A DNA stretch of 64,000 bases from assembly GCF_049347105.1 (NCBI RefSeq), contig NZ_CP186334.1:1736001-1800000 (forward strand), given 5' to 3'. Positions 45,563 through 54,322 of the stretch are shown piece after piece. This stretch comes from Gaoshiqia hydrogeniformans. GTDB taxonomy: Bacteria > Bacteroidota > Bacteroidia > Bacteroidales > Prolixibacteraceae. A program made the position numbers and the translations under genes. The notes beneath the pieces are model-generated. The model was not told the origin of the DNA. It saw nothing but the letters and a program-made list of their open reading frames with translations, and did no database searches. How positions within the stretch are numbered: position 1 is the stretch's first letter; each line of letters starts with the position of its first letter.

Positions 45563-46468
45563 TTAATCATTCCGAAATTCAGGGTAAACAATTTTCCTTC
45601 TCGTACCTTCAAAACATTCGTATAACGAATTGGTCGTACGGCTCATCGCCACCATTAAGGGACTTTTTTTGCCATCCATCAGCACATCGCAAGTGGCTAT
45701 TGCCAGCATCCGGGCTTTTTGCGGACGGGTAATTTCCTCCGAATCAATTTCGCCGTTTACAAACATATCATAAACCAATTCATCGCAAAACGGGCGGTAA
45801 GGCTCCATAACATCGTCGGCCAGGCAGTAAGCATTGTACTTATTCCGGTGAAAAATCCCCAAAGTAGGTAACAGTCCGCTGCTAACCAATGCCCGGGCAA
45901 CAATAGCGCGAAGAATGGCATAACAATAATTTAAATGGCTGTTGGGTTCAGTTCCAAACCGATCACGGGTGAAGTCGTGTTCGTTAAACAGCCGTTTCCA
46001 GTATACCGATGCTGCCCGGCCTTCGATGTTGTCTGGATCGCCCGATTTAATTTGCGGGACTAAGGCCAGTAATGGCTTATTGTCGAAACCACAACGGTTC
46101 AGCAAATCGGCCTGGTTTTCAATTTTGGCTTTGACAGTTTGCATCCACAGGTTCTTGATCAATGGTTCGCTGGCATCGATTTGGTTCCTAAAGCGTTCGG
46201 TTTGAACATGGTTACCATCCAATGGTAACATCAGGCCCGAAGGCATGTGCCGCGAATCACAACTAATCAAGGCCACGTTCCGGTCGGTTAGGTCGGCTAT
46301 TAACGCATGGGTTAGGGTTATTTGCGGATGATCCAATACAACAATGGCAATATCCTCCAAGGGGACCGATGCTTTTTCGGTTTTCGTTTCCGAATCGATC
46401 ACCTTCAATTGCTGATCCTTTTTGTGCAAATAGGCTGGATTCCCAAAGTAAAGTGTCCGTTTAATCAT
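45563..46468 (-). CDS. cas1: CRISPR-associated endonuclease Cas1 (type II)
   Basis: 301 aa integrase of spacer acquisition. Metal ligands are E149 (NIEGRAASVYW), H207 (LGIFHRN) and E222 (DDVMEPYRP). The type II form shows in the start MIKRTLYFGNPAYL. Overall GC is near that of the chromosome and visibly higher than in cas9. The gene begins 8 bp after a transposase gene that separates it from cas9, which is unusual for a cas9-cas1-cas2 operon. Confidence 0.97.
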   Translation of the reverse strand: MIKRTLYFGNPAYLHKKDQQLKVIDSETKTEKASVPLEDIAIVVLDHPQITLTHALIADLTDRNVALISCDSRHMPSGLMLPLDGNHVQTERFRNQIDASEPLIKNLWMQTVKAKIENQADLLNRCGFDNKPLLALVPQIKSGDPDNIEGRAASVYWKRLFNEHDFTRDRFGTEPNSHLNYCYAILRAIVARALVSSGLLPTLGIFHRNKYNAYCLADDVMEPYRPFCDELVYDMFVNGEIDSEEITRPQKARMLAIATCDVLMDGKKSPLMVAMSRTTNSLYECFEGTRRKIVYPEFRND

Positions 46469-46476
46469 AGCTGAGG

Positions 46477-47139
46477 TTAAGTAATATCAATCGATATCAT
46501 GTTTTGAAGTGAATTATGATGCAGTTGTTTAAAGGCATCTTTCCCCCCAAACAGTTTTAGCAGTTTCCGAGTCTCAATACCAGGCTCATCGCCGTTTAAG
46601 ATCCCGAAGTACGAACTGTAGGGCCAATCATCGTAACAATCGCGAAACCGGTGATGAATGGGATTCCGGTGTGTGTAAATTACCGCATGTAGAAAATGTT
46701 CCCGACTATTGATTGGCTCACGTTTGAAGTTTTTGACAAACAATGAGCCCATCCGCCCGTTTGCTTTGTTGAACGATTGCGTATAACAGCTAAATAAATT
46801 GGCAAATTGTTTCGACAGGTATTTTTCTATTTCGTTGTCGCGAATCTTGCTTTCATCGATAATTCGATTCTTACCTTTTCCAAAGTTTTGAACTTTGGAA
46901 AAGGTGGATAATTTTTTTAATCGGATTAATTCTTCTAACTGCCTGCGTTTTCGTATCCTGACGACCAGATGGAAGTGGTTCGGCATCAGGCACCAGGCAT
47001 AAGTCTCGGCAACCGGAGAAATATACAAGTGATATTTTTCCAGGAAAAACCGGTAATTCTCCGGCTCGCGAAACACATTCTCGAACCCGTTGGCATGGTT
47101 GAAGATATGGTAGCTGGTATCGGGGTGAAGGGAATGCAT
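46477..47139 (-). CDS. REP-associated tyrosine (HUH/Y1) transposase embedded in cas operon
   Basis: 220 aa, single-strand DNA nuclease fold of the IS200/RAYT family. The HUH motif is intact in LMPNHFHLVV (H55, H57), and the catalytic Tyr is probably Y155 (HAVIYTHRNP), with WPYSSYFGIL after it. The start is 1 nt after the cas9 stop (TAAGATG) and the stop 8 nt before the cas1 ATG, so it is probably co-translated with the cas genes. No flanking REP palindromes are visible; instead a perfect 14-bp palindrome lies inside its coding sequence. Active residues and tight spacing suggest retention by selection. It could also be a precise insertion. Confidence 0.9.
   Translation of the reverse strand: MHSLHPDTSYHIFNHANGFENVFREPENYRFFLEKYHLYISPVAETYAWCLMPNHFHLVVRIRKRRQLEELIRLKKLSTFSKVQNFGKGKNRIIDESKIRDNEIEKYLSKQFANLFSCYTQSFNKANGRMGSLFVKNFKREPINSREHFLHAVIYTHRNPIHHRFRDCYDDWPYSSYFGILNGDEPGIETRKLLKLFGGKDAFKQLHHNSLQNMISIDIT
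46874..46904. repeat. Perfect palindrome inside the transposase gene
   Basis: CCTTTTCCAAAGTT and its exact complement AACTTTGGAAAAGG are separated by TTG (3-nt loop). On the minus strand it encodes TFSKVQNFGKG in a variable linker between the HUH motif and the tyrosine helix. It looks like a REP-type element captured in frame. Confidence 0.85.
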
Positions 47140-47140
47140 C

Positions 47141-50100
47141 TTATCTCTTTATAACTCCAATTCTGTCGACTTGAAGTTTAATGCAACACTCCTTAATCAT
47201 TTCTCCAGTAATGGCCTTTTGATTCTTCGATTGAGGACTTCCGACACCATATTCATTTTGAATCGAAAAATACAATCTTCTTTTTTCCTGTTCTTTTTTA
47301 TTAAAATTAAAAATGGTTGATGAAGAAGATGCGGGAACAAAATTTGCTGTAGTATCACTAGAATCAACGAACCTGTATATTCTGCTCGAATTTATATCCT
47401 CTATTCCCAGTTTGATATTATTCTCAACCTGCTCTGGCGTTGGTACATAAACCAAATCATTAGGATTCAAATAAAACAGAAGTTTTAATACCTTACCATT
47501 ATCATCAATTTTTTCTTCTAGTACAGGACATTCATTCACTTTTAATCGGTCAATTACCACATTTAATTGAACTGTCTCAAAACTACGGCGATTGGTTTCA
47601 TCATTATATACCGCAAAATATAAATTTGTACCAGCCTCTGCTACAACAAATTTTTCTTTCTTATTTCCGGTTAGCCCCACGTTAAATTTGTTGCCCTTAG
47701 GTGTAAAAGTTCTAATCTTCAGAATGGGTTTGTGAGGACTCCCCCCATTTAACTCTTTGATATTTTCATTCATCGCTTCAATGCCTTCAGGAGAAAATGC
47801 TAATTCAGGATGTTCAATTATTTTTCCATTCATTTCCTCATCATATTTTCGTAAATGATTTACAAGAATTTTTTGAATCCCAGTATCGGTTATACTTTCG
47901 ATGGCTTTCGTATTAAAATCTTCATTTAAATCAGTCCGTGATGCTACCAAAGCCTCTTTCCCGTCACTGAAATAGTACAATTCTGGATTTGAGATATCAA
48001 CTCCTTCCCATTTATTTTCGCTACTTGCAAAAAATTTCTGAATCTTCTTTTTGTCAAATCCATCATTCATCAATTGTTTTATTTTAGTTTTCAAATTCTT
48101 ATTTACCAGCATCTCCCAATTATCAATTGCGATGGAAAGTGAGACCTTCTTTTTAAACCTAAGATTGACAATTCCCATAACGGTTGCTTTATGCAGTGGT
48201 TTGCGGATCGCCCAACTATCTCCGCTCACCTGTTTCGATCTCCCTTTTTGAGTCTTCCCATTATTGTCGAGTCTCAAATTCCCATTCTCATCTTTAAAAG
48301 ATTCATAATAATTAGTAGTCTTATTAATTACCCGTAAATTCTGTTTGAAACTCACCACTACATTTTCCAAAGCCTTTTGTGCATCTTGGGTAAAAGTATC
48401 CCATGGCTTATAAAACTCCCTTGCTACTTCAATATTCTGAGTCACCTTTTCCCCTTCAATTATCTTTTCTCTGCGGACAGTTTCTATCCGGCGAAGTTTT
48501 CTCCGTAAATCATATCGGGTCTCTTTTGCATTAGCTTTGGCGGCTTCATTGTTCAGATAATTCACGTGGCTCCGGGTTGCACAGGCAATAACCAATGCGT
48601 CCATAGCATGATGCCGGTGGTCAATCCGCTTTTTACTAAACCCTTTCTGAAGTTCGAAAGGCATTTGAATCTGAAAAACTCGTTTACCATTCTTGTTCTC
48701 CCATCGTCCAAATTGATTGCTATTAGTGAGTTGGTTTAACCTGTCAAAGCGAGGGTAAATCATATTGTTCCAAACATCGTTCAACCCCCAGTCCTTTTTA
48801 AGCGTGTCGGTTATTCCACCAGTACAGGAGATTAAATTTTTTGAAGTGGCTTCTTCTTCTCCGTCTTCCCTGACAATGTTTGACAAAAGACCTTTTACCA
48901 CTTTGCTAATATACCGGGTATCATTCAGTTGACGTTCTATAAAACCATCCGGAATATCTTCCATCAGGAGTTTCTTCATCTTTCCCCGATTCTTTGAATA
49001 ACTTTCTTTTACAAACTTTTCATACGCATCCACAGAAAGAATCTCTACTGTTTTCCCAAAATTCAACTCAACCTTCTCTCCGTGGTGGTTTTTAATAAAC
49101 TCGTATCCAAGTTCATTGTCTTTCAACTGATTGACCTCGGCTTCGCAAATTATTTTGTTGTTGAATGAATCATCAAAATAGCGTGATTGAGGGATGATAT
49201 GCTCAATCTGATAGGCTGTTGTAAATAATTTCCCTAATGGAATCACTTCATTCGTATAGGGTGAACGGTATTTTTGTTCCAACCATAACTTATAGCGTAA
49301 TATCTCCGATTTTGAGGGTTGTTTCTTTATATCAGTTTCTTTGAATTTTTTCAGGGTATCTTCTACATATTCTGGAATTATGATTCCACTATTTAAAACG
49401 CCGTCTTCGTAAATCCGTAAAATTTCCTGTTGCCCGGGCGAATACGGACGAACATTTTCTACTTCGTATTCGGGATTCAGAAATTCCATTAACAAGGACT
49501 TAATCCTGAGATTGGCATTTTCGTTTTCAGAGATTTGCTCTGTCATCCGCTTCCGTTTATCTGCCGGATTCTTCATTTCGCGTCCTAATTCTACATGAAT
49601 TTCAGCAAAATTGCCATACTTCTTCCATATATCCCTTACAACACGAAGGGTTTCAGTAATAACCTGCTCTACAATCGGATTGCGTAACGAATGCTGTTTG
49701 AACGATTTTAAATAGACATCAATATCATCTGGATTATTCCACTTTGAAATTTCCTTTGCCTCGGAATGTCTGCCATACACGGCATAGCAAGCCTGATAAG
49801 TATTCAATCCTTTCAGGGGCTCACTGCATTTAAGGAAACTTTTAAGAACTTGTTTCGGAATATCATCATCGGTGACCTCATCAATTTTCTCCGCCATAAA
49901 ATTTATTGCCTTTAATCTCTCTTTTATTGACAATATCCGGTCTTTGATATCGTCAGAAATGTCTTGCTCATTCCAATATTTTCCTCTTCTCATCAGCGGC
50001 AGCAACCTTTTAATTGCCTTTGCTGAATACGAGCCGTAATCTTTTTTAAACGTCGGAAACTTACTGAAAGCATCAACAAAGGTTTTATCTAATTGGTGTT

Positions 50101-51829
50101 TAATAGCGAATGATTGCAAAGCTTTAACAATCTCATATTTATCTTCTACAGAATACAAAATATGCCACAAAGCTTTTTCATTATCTTTCGACAAAAAATC
50201 AGAAGGAATTTCGTCATATTTTTTCAATCGGGCTAAGATCAAGGCACGTGTTTCATTGCAGGGATAGGGTTTATCTTCCACGTAATTCCACCGATAGTTA
50301 ACGGTATTCTTTCTCATGTCAAAACCCGGATATTTCAAAAATGCTTTCTGATCAACGTCCTTCCGGTCGTTCAACCATTCAACCAACGCTACGTAGTCAT
50401 CTTCGTTTTTCAAAAACTCATCGGTTACATCGATATCTGTTTGCAAGCGACCTGCTTCAATTCTTTCTTTCTGATAAATCTTTAGATTGGCAATAAACTG
50501 CCACAAACGAAATTCCTGAAAAAGCGGATGCGATTTTGCAATGCACTTCACCGGGATTGTTTTTATCGCACCAGATTTTTTGTCCAGAAAACTTCGTTCC
50601 TCATATGGACAATTACTAATCAGCGATTTCTTACTTTTTAAAGGGCGCTGATAGAAGATAATGTCTTCTAAAAACAGATACGTAAAGTCACGCGATGAAA
50701 TTGAATTTCTATGGGCTTCATTATTTTGATACAATTCTTCGATACATTGAGCATATAGCCTTCTGTCTTTCAGCACAGGATGATACTCCTTTTGCTTTTC
50801 AAGTATTGCTTTTAGTTCTTCTTTGTAGAACTTCCTTTCAATGGTCCGTACCAATTTACCTCTGATTTTTTGATTAGGCTTTTCTAAAAGGGTATCATAG
50901 ATATAACGGCCGACAGTTTTTTTGCTTTGCGCGATATCTGCCTCGGTTTTCTTTTTTATCAAAGTCCAGTCATCTTCTTTTGGAGCGCGAAATGATCGCT
51001 TCTCCCTACCCTCTTTGTCAAGCTTAGGCGTTCCATCTTCATTTATATCTGTTGTAACAACAAACTCTTTGATTTTACCAATCCAATCAAGAGGTACATT
51101 GCTTGTTCTACGATATATCCACCCATTTTCCAGGTGAACGTTGTACCAACTTTCCTTTCCTTTCTTTTCCTCTGTTTCTTCAACTGCAACAACTTTTAAT
51201 GCGTGAAATTCAACTAATTTAGTTGGATTCTCTTCTTCTTCCTCACCCCGTAGTTGATAGTAACCCCGTTTCTGATTGAAGTTAAGCAGTACCCAGGCAA
51301 GTTCTTCTTTTTCTATTTTTGATATTAACGCTTTTTTACGCAAGTAATAAATTGTCCAGTCATAAGGAATCTTCTTGCCGCCATCCAATAATTGAGGTTG
51401 GTGAACAGCAAAGTCAATCACCATTTTGTCAAAAGATTTTGGGAAAAGGAATTCAGATTTTCCTGTACCGTTACTTTTCCATGCCAATTTAGATTCGGCA
51501 TCGGTCAAAAATTTTCCATAGTTCTTCTCAAAATCAATGTTTTGTGAGTAGTGTTCAGGCAAAAAATTTAATATTTTTAGTATCCGGTGTAATCGTTCAC
51601 GCCGGAGCAAATACCTTTCACGCAAACGCCTTGCTCCACGAAGCCTTGTACGTTCCGCTGTTTGTGATTTAGAATTCCCTTTTTCAAAATCGCTTAAAGT
51701 AGCAGCATCCATCGGAATAATCCGGCTGCCCAGTCCTTCAATTTTAGTCGGCTTTCCATTTTCATCCGTAGAAACTAATGCCCATCCTATTGAGTTGGTT
51801 CCTAAATCCAGTCCTAAGATTTTTTTCAT
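47141..51829 (-). CDS. cas9: Cas9 RNA-guided endonuclease (type II-C)
   Basis: 1562 aa, long for II-C (Bacteroidota forms I recall are about 1400-1500). RuvC-I is KKILGLDLGTNSIGWALV with D8; an arginine-rich bridge helix follows (TAERTRLRGARRLRERYLLR). RuvC-II has E747 (IHVELGRE), HNH has H877 (QIEHIIPQSRYFDDS), and RuvC-III has H1074 and D1077 (DHRHHAMDALV). All nuclease residues are present. There is no cas4 or csn2, hence II-C. It cuts DNA matched by the crRNA with tracrRNA, encoded divergently 42 bp upstream. GC is visibly lower than in cas1/cas2. Confidence 0.98.
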   Translation of the reverse strand: MKKILGLDLGTNSIGWALVSTDENGKPTKIEGLGSRIIPMDAATLSDFEKGNSKSQTAERTRLRGARRLRERYLLRRERLHRILKILNFLPEHYSQNIDFEKNYGKFLTDAESKLAWKSNGTGKSEFLFPKSFDKMVIDFAVHQPQLLDGGKKIPYDWTIYYLRKKALISKIEKEELAWVLLNFNQKRGYYQLRGEEEEENPTKLVEFHALKVVAVEETEEKKGKESWYNVHLENGWIYRRTSNVPLDWIGKIKEFVVTTDINEDGTPKLDKEGREKRSFRAPKEDDWTLIKKKTEADIAQSKKTVGRYIYDTLLEKPNQKIRGKLVRTIERKFYKEELKAILEKQKEYHPVLKDRRLYAQCIEELYQNNEAHRNSISSRDFTYLFLEDIIFYQRPLKSKKSLISNCPYEERSFLDKKSGAIKTIPVKCIAKSHPLFQEFRLWQFIANLKIYQKERIEAGRLQTDIDVTDEFLKNEDDYVALVEWLNDRKDVDQKAFLKYPGFDMRKNTVNYRWNYVEDKPYPCNETRALILARLKKYDEIPSDFLSKDNEKALWHILYSVEDKYEIVKALQSFAIKHQLDKTFVDAFSKFPTFKKDYGSYSAKAIKRLLPLMRRGKYWNEQDISDDIKDRILSIKERLKAINFMAEKIDEVTDDDIPKQVLKSFLKCSEPLKGLNTYQACYAVYGRHSEAKEISKWNNPDDIDVYLKSFKQHSLRNPIVEQVITETLRVVRDIWKKYGNFAEIHVELGREMKNPADKRKRMTEQISENENANLRIKSLLMEFLNPEYEVENVRPYSPGQQEILRIYEDGVLNSGIIIPEYVEDTLKKFKETDIKKQPSKSEILRYKLWLEQKYRSPYTNEVIPLGKLFTTAYQIEHIIPQSRYFDDSFNNKIICEAEVNQLKDNELGYEFIKNHHGEKVELNFGKTVEILSVDAYEKFVKESYSKNRGKMKKLLMEDIPDGFIERQLNDTRYISKVVKGLLSNIVREDGEEEATSKNLISCTGGITDTLKKDWGLNDVWNNMIYPRFDRLNQLTNSNQFGRWENKNGKRVFQIQMPFELQKGFSKKRIDHRHHAMDALVIACATRSHVNYLNNEAAKANAKETRYDLRRKLRRIETVRREKIIEGEKVTQNIEVAREFYKPWDTFTQDAQKALENVVVSFKQNLRVINKTTNYYESFKDENGNLRLDNNGKTQKGRSKQVSGDSWAIRKPLHKATVMGIVNLRFKKKVSLSIAIDNWEMLVNKNLKTKIKQLMNDGFDKKKIQKFFASSENKWEGVDISNPELYYFSDGKEALVASRTDLNEDFNTKAIESITDTGIQKILVNHLRKYDEEMNGKIIEHPELAFSPEGIEAMNENIKELNGGSPHKPILKIRTFTPKGNKFNVGLTGNKKEKFVVAEAGTNLYFAVYNDETNRRSFETVQLNVVIDRLKVNECPVLEEKIDDNGKVLKLLFYLNPNDLVYVPTPEQVENNIKLGIEDINSSRIYRFVDSSDTTANFVPASSSSTIFNFNKKEQEKRRLYFSIQNEYGVGSPQSKNQKAITGEMIKECCIKLQVDRIGVIKR

Positions 51830-51833
51830 GTTG

Positions 51834-51866
51834 TTTGGTTTTTATTGTTTATTCTGTTTATCTTTA
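51834..51866 (+). promoter_or_regulatory. tracrRNA promoter
   Basis: TTTG (51834-51837), 21 bp, then TATCTTTA (51859-51866): the Bacteroidota -33/-7 pair with one deviation at the last -7 base. The start would fall about 51871, right at the anti-repeat. The same TATCTTTA 8-mer is in every CRISPR repeat. Confidence 0.65.
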
Positions 51867-51871
51867 ATCCA

Positions 51872-51955
51872 CAATTTTGAAGCAATTCACAATAAGGATT
51901 ATTCCGTTGTGAAAACATTTAAGCCGCCTCGTCTTACCATACGGGGCATTTTTTT
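51872..51955 (+). ncRNA. tracrRNA
   Basis: The anti-repeat at 51872-51892 (CAATTTTGAAGCAATTCACA plus T) is complementary to the first 22 nt of the repeat apart from a small bulge/mismatch and one end change. After it come a short GGA/TCC stem (nexus-like), a linker, and a terminator stem GCCTCGT / ACGGGGC (51926-51947) with a T7 run. It pairs with pre-crRNA for Cas9 loading and processing by RNase III. The remaining 235 bp to the next gene show nothing I can name. Confidence 0.88.
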
Positions 51956-52190
51956 GAGATCTCATGCCTGAAAATAGCTTTCTACATTCAATGCGGCTGA
52001 CAGATTGTTCTATCTGTTAAAAATAATATGTATGATTTGATTATTCCCTGTTTTACAGCCACTATTTGTCAATAAATGTCTTTAAACAAGTAAAAAGATG
52101 GATGGAATTATACTTTATGAGTTTGTCAGCAGGAAAAAGAAGTTGTTTATAGTGACATCAAATAACAGAAAATTCTGTGGCTGATTTCGA

Positions 52191-52658
52191 CTATTCCCCC
52201 CGGTTCGCGAGTTTGTTTATGGTTTTTGCAATTCTCTCCACTTTGGTGCCTTCCTGTTTTGCAGAGTAGATCCAGTCAACCACTGCTTTCTTTTCGCCAT
52301 CGGTACAGGATAAAAAAGCCTCATACGCTTCGGGTTCGTCGCGGAGGCATGTTAATAATTCTTCCGGGATTTCAACAGGGGTGGTATCGCGATATAAAAC
52401 CACGTGCACCCGGTCCCCTTCCTTCTTCCCGATCTTTTTTCTTATTTCGGCTTTAACCGGTAAAAACAGTTGTCCGTTCCCCATCGGCATTAAATGATAA
52501 CTTTTTATCGCGAAGCCGTCAATTTGCCCTTTTACCTTAATCCATCCAAAAGGAGCTTTTTTATCGGGCCGGATTTCGGGGATCGCCGCATAAGTCCAAC
52601 CTCCTTTACCGGGAAATTTTTCTAGTATGTACTTATTATTTACCAAAGGTTTTTCCAT
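52191..52658 (-). CDS. DUF1905 / YdeI-OmdA-type protein
   Basis: 155 aa. The N-terminal DUF1905 beta-barrel (about 8-95) has GKGGWTYAAIPEI and GWIKVKGQIDGFAIKSYHLMP in part. The C-terminal helical domain resembles the bacteriocin-protection YdeI/OmdA segment (EAYEAFLSCTDGEKKAVVDWI in part, KVERIAKTINKLANRG). Function not established. It stands alone between the CRISPR locus and the metF genes. Confidence 0.85.
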   Translation of the reverse strand: MEKPLVNNKYILEKFPGKGGWTYAAIPEIRPDKKAPFGWIKVKGQIDGFAIKSYHLMPMGNGQLFLPVKAEIRKKIGKKEGDRVHVVLYRDTTPVEIPEELLTCLRDEPEAYEAFLSCTDGEKKAVVDWIYSAKQEGTKVERIAKTINKLANRGE

Positions 52659-52771
52659 CTTTTTCTTTTCAGGTTTCCAATAAGTACAAATCTCATTCTA
52701 TTTTGTTTTTCGGAAATCGTTATAAGTTGCCGACAGACCATCCGGCTGAACAGGAAAACAGGGATGAAGCT

Positions 52772-53143
52772 TTACTTCCGGGATTTAAAATAGCGCCGGA
52801 ATAAGACCTTTTTCAGGTCGCGGAAGATGATTTGATGGGCAATGACTTCTACCTGGTTATAACGCGGGAAATCGAGCTGTGTGCGGACCAGGTCGCGGTC
52901 GCTGATATCGACCTGATACAGGATCGACATCAACAGTTCGGAATGGTCAATCAACAAGCGGTCGATTTCTCCAACCAGTTGCCGGTGCATTTCCGGGTAG
53001 GCCTGTTCAAGATCTCCCGAAAAATGAATTTCGACCCCGAACAGACCAAAGTCTTTCATGATTTGGGCAATCGTATCCAGGACAATTTCTTCCCGGTCGA
53101 GGTAGGTTTCGAGGTTGTTGCTGCGAATATCGGGCAGGCTCAT
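52772..53143 (-). CDS. Conserved hypothetical protein downstream of metF
   Basis: 123 aa, soluble, predicted mostly helical, no signal peptide. I do not recognise a family. Notable are the acidic N-terminal half (DFGLFGVEIHFSGDLEQ) and the basic end DLKKVLFRRYFKSRK. The start lies 12 bp after the metF stop codon, so it is probably translated from the same mRNA. Confidence 0.7.
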   Translation of the reverse strand: MSLPDIRSNNLETYLDREEIVLDTIAQIMKDFGLFGVEIHFSGDLEQAYPEMHRQLVGEIDRLLIDHSELLMSILYQVDISDRDLVRTQLDFPRYNQVEVIAHQIIFRDLKKVLFRRYFKSRK

Positions 53144-53155
53144 GGCAAACTTCTC

Positions 53156-54109
53156 TTAAAACACGGTTTCTACAATCTTCCGGGTATTGTCCGAAACGCC
53201 ATAGGTGTAGATGTGCAGGCTGGGAACCTGGTGCGCCACCAGGTCTTTCGACTGCATAATGGCCCATTCGGTACCGACAATTTTGGCTTCATCGTTGTCT
53301 TTACACTTCGCCAGTGCGGAAGCCAGCTCCATCGGCAGGTCAATTGCAAAGATTTTTGGCAGCACCGTCAACTGGTTTTTCAGGTTGATGGGCTTAATTC
53401 CGGGAATGATGGGCACATGGATCCCCGCGCCACGGCACTTATCTACAAAATTGTAATAGACCCGGTTATCGAAAAACATCTGGGTGACAATGTAATCGGC
53501 ACCGGCATCCACCTTTTGTTTCAGGTACATGAGGTCGGTTTCGAAGTTGGGCGCTTCGAAATGTTTCTCGGGATAACCGGCCACGCCAATACAAAAGTCG
53601 AGTGGTGAGGAGTTTTTCAGGTCCGAATCCAGGTATTTTCCGTTACGCAGGTCAACCATCTGGCTCACCAGTTCGTTGGCGTTGGCGTGCCCTTCGGGGT
53701 CGGGGCGGAAAACATGTTCATTTTTACTGCCGTCGCCGCGCAGCGCCAGCACGTTACTGATGCCCATGAAATTGAGATCGATCAGCACATGTTCTGTTTC
53801 ACTTCGAGAAAAGCCGCCGCATAAAATGTGGGGTACTACCGGAATGCCGTATTTGTGCTGAATAGCTGCCGCAATGGCTACTGTTCCGGGGCGTTTTCGC
53901 ACCACCTGCTTTTTGATGGAACCATCGGCCATTTCCTTAAAGATCATCTCGTCGCGGTGGGTGGTGATGTTGATGTATTTCGGATCAAAATCCACCAGGT
54001 TCTCAATGGTTCGATAAATATTACCGGCGTCATTCCCTTTTAAGGGCGGCAGCAACTCAAACGAAAAAACGGTTTTATCGCTGTTATTGATAATGTCGAT
54101 CACTTTCAT
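53156..54109 (-). CDS. metF: Methylenetetrahydrofolate reductase
   Basis: 317 aa TIM-barrel flavoprotein that reduces 5,10-methylene-THF to 5-methyl-THF, the methyl donor for MetH. Segments: FSFELLPPLKGND with the catalytic Glu, NITTHRDE, ALRGDGS, and ADYIVTQMFFDN with the conserved TQxFFD. Length is as in other MetF proteins. It is separated from metH by a 52-aa gene and an AAA ATPase gene, so it may have its own promoter. Confidence 0.95.
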   Translation of the reverse strand: MKVIDIINNSDKTVFSFELLPPLKGNDAGNIYRTIENLVDFDPKYINITTHRDEMIFKEMADGSIKKQVVRKRPGTVAIAAAIQHKYGIPVVPHILCGGFSRSETEHVLIDLNFMGISNVLALRGDGSKNEHVFRPDPEGHANANELVSQMVDLRNGKYLDSDLKNSSPLDFCIGVAGYPEKHFEAPNFETDLMYLKQKVDAGADYIVTQMFFDNRVYYNFVDKCRGAGIHVPIIPGIKPINLKNQLTVLPKIFAIDLPMELASALAKCKDNDEAKIVGTEWAIMQSKDLVAHQVPSLHIYTYGVSDNTRKIVETVF

Positions 54110-54157
54110 ATCCGAGTATGGGTAGCGAGTAAGAAGCCGTATGACTTCCTGCTCCGG

Positions 54158-54316
54158 TTATTTAAATATATTTTCAATCTTTTTCTGAGCTTTTTTTGTC
54201 TCCCGTTCCATTTGTTTCTCCACCGAGTTGTTAAAGTGAAAAACCATATCGAGCACAAACATAAGCAGCATTCCCAAAACGAACGCAATCATCGCTTTTT
54301 TCGTCGTATTATTCAT
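54158..54316 (-). CDS. Small membrane protein, 52 aa
   Basis: Short ORF starting MNNTTKKAMIAFVLGMLL and ending KKIENIFK. One hydrophobic helix (about residues 8-25) follows a short positive N terminus, and then a charged amphipathic or coiled-coil tail (EKQMERETKKAQKK). The start is 6 bp after the stop of the AAA ATPase gene and the stop lies 48 bp before metF. Topology and coding bias look genuine; an overlapping frame with 60 codons is rejected because it lacks any protein-like pattern. Function unknown. Confidence 0.65.
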   Translation of the reverse strand: MNNTTKKAMIAFVLGMLLMFVLDMVFHFNNSVEKQMERETKKAQKKIENIFK

Positions 54317-54322
54317 TATCAT

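Noticed and set aside
54106..54288. 60-aa minus-strand frame overlapping metF start
   Set aside because: The better frame in this stretch is the 52-aa membrane protein at 54158-54316; this one has a Trp/Cys/Arg-rich random look.
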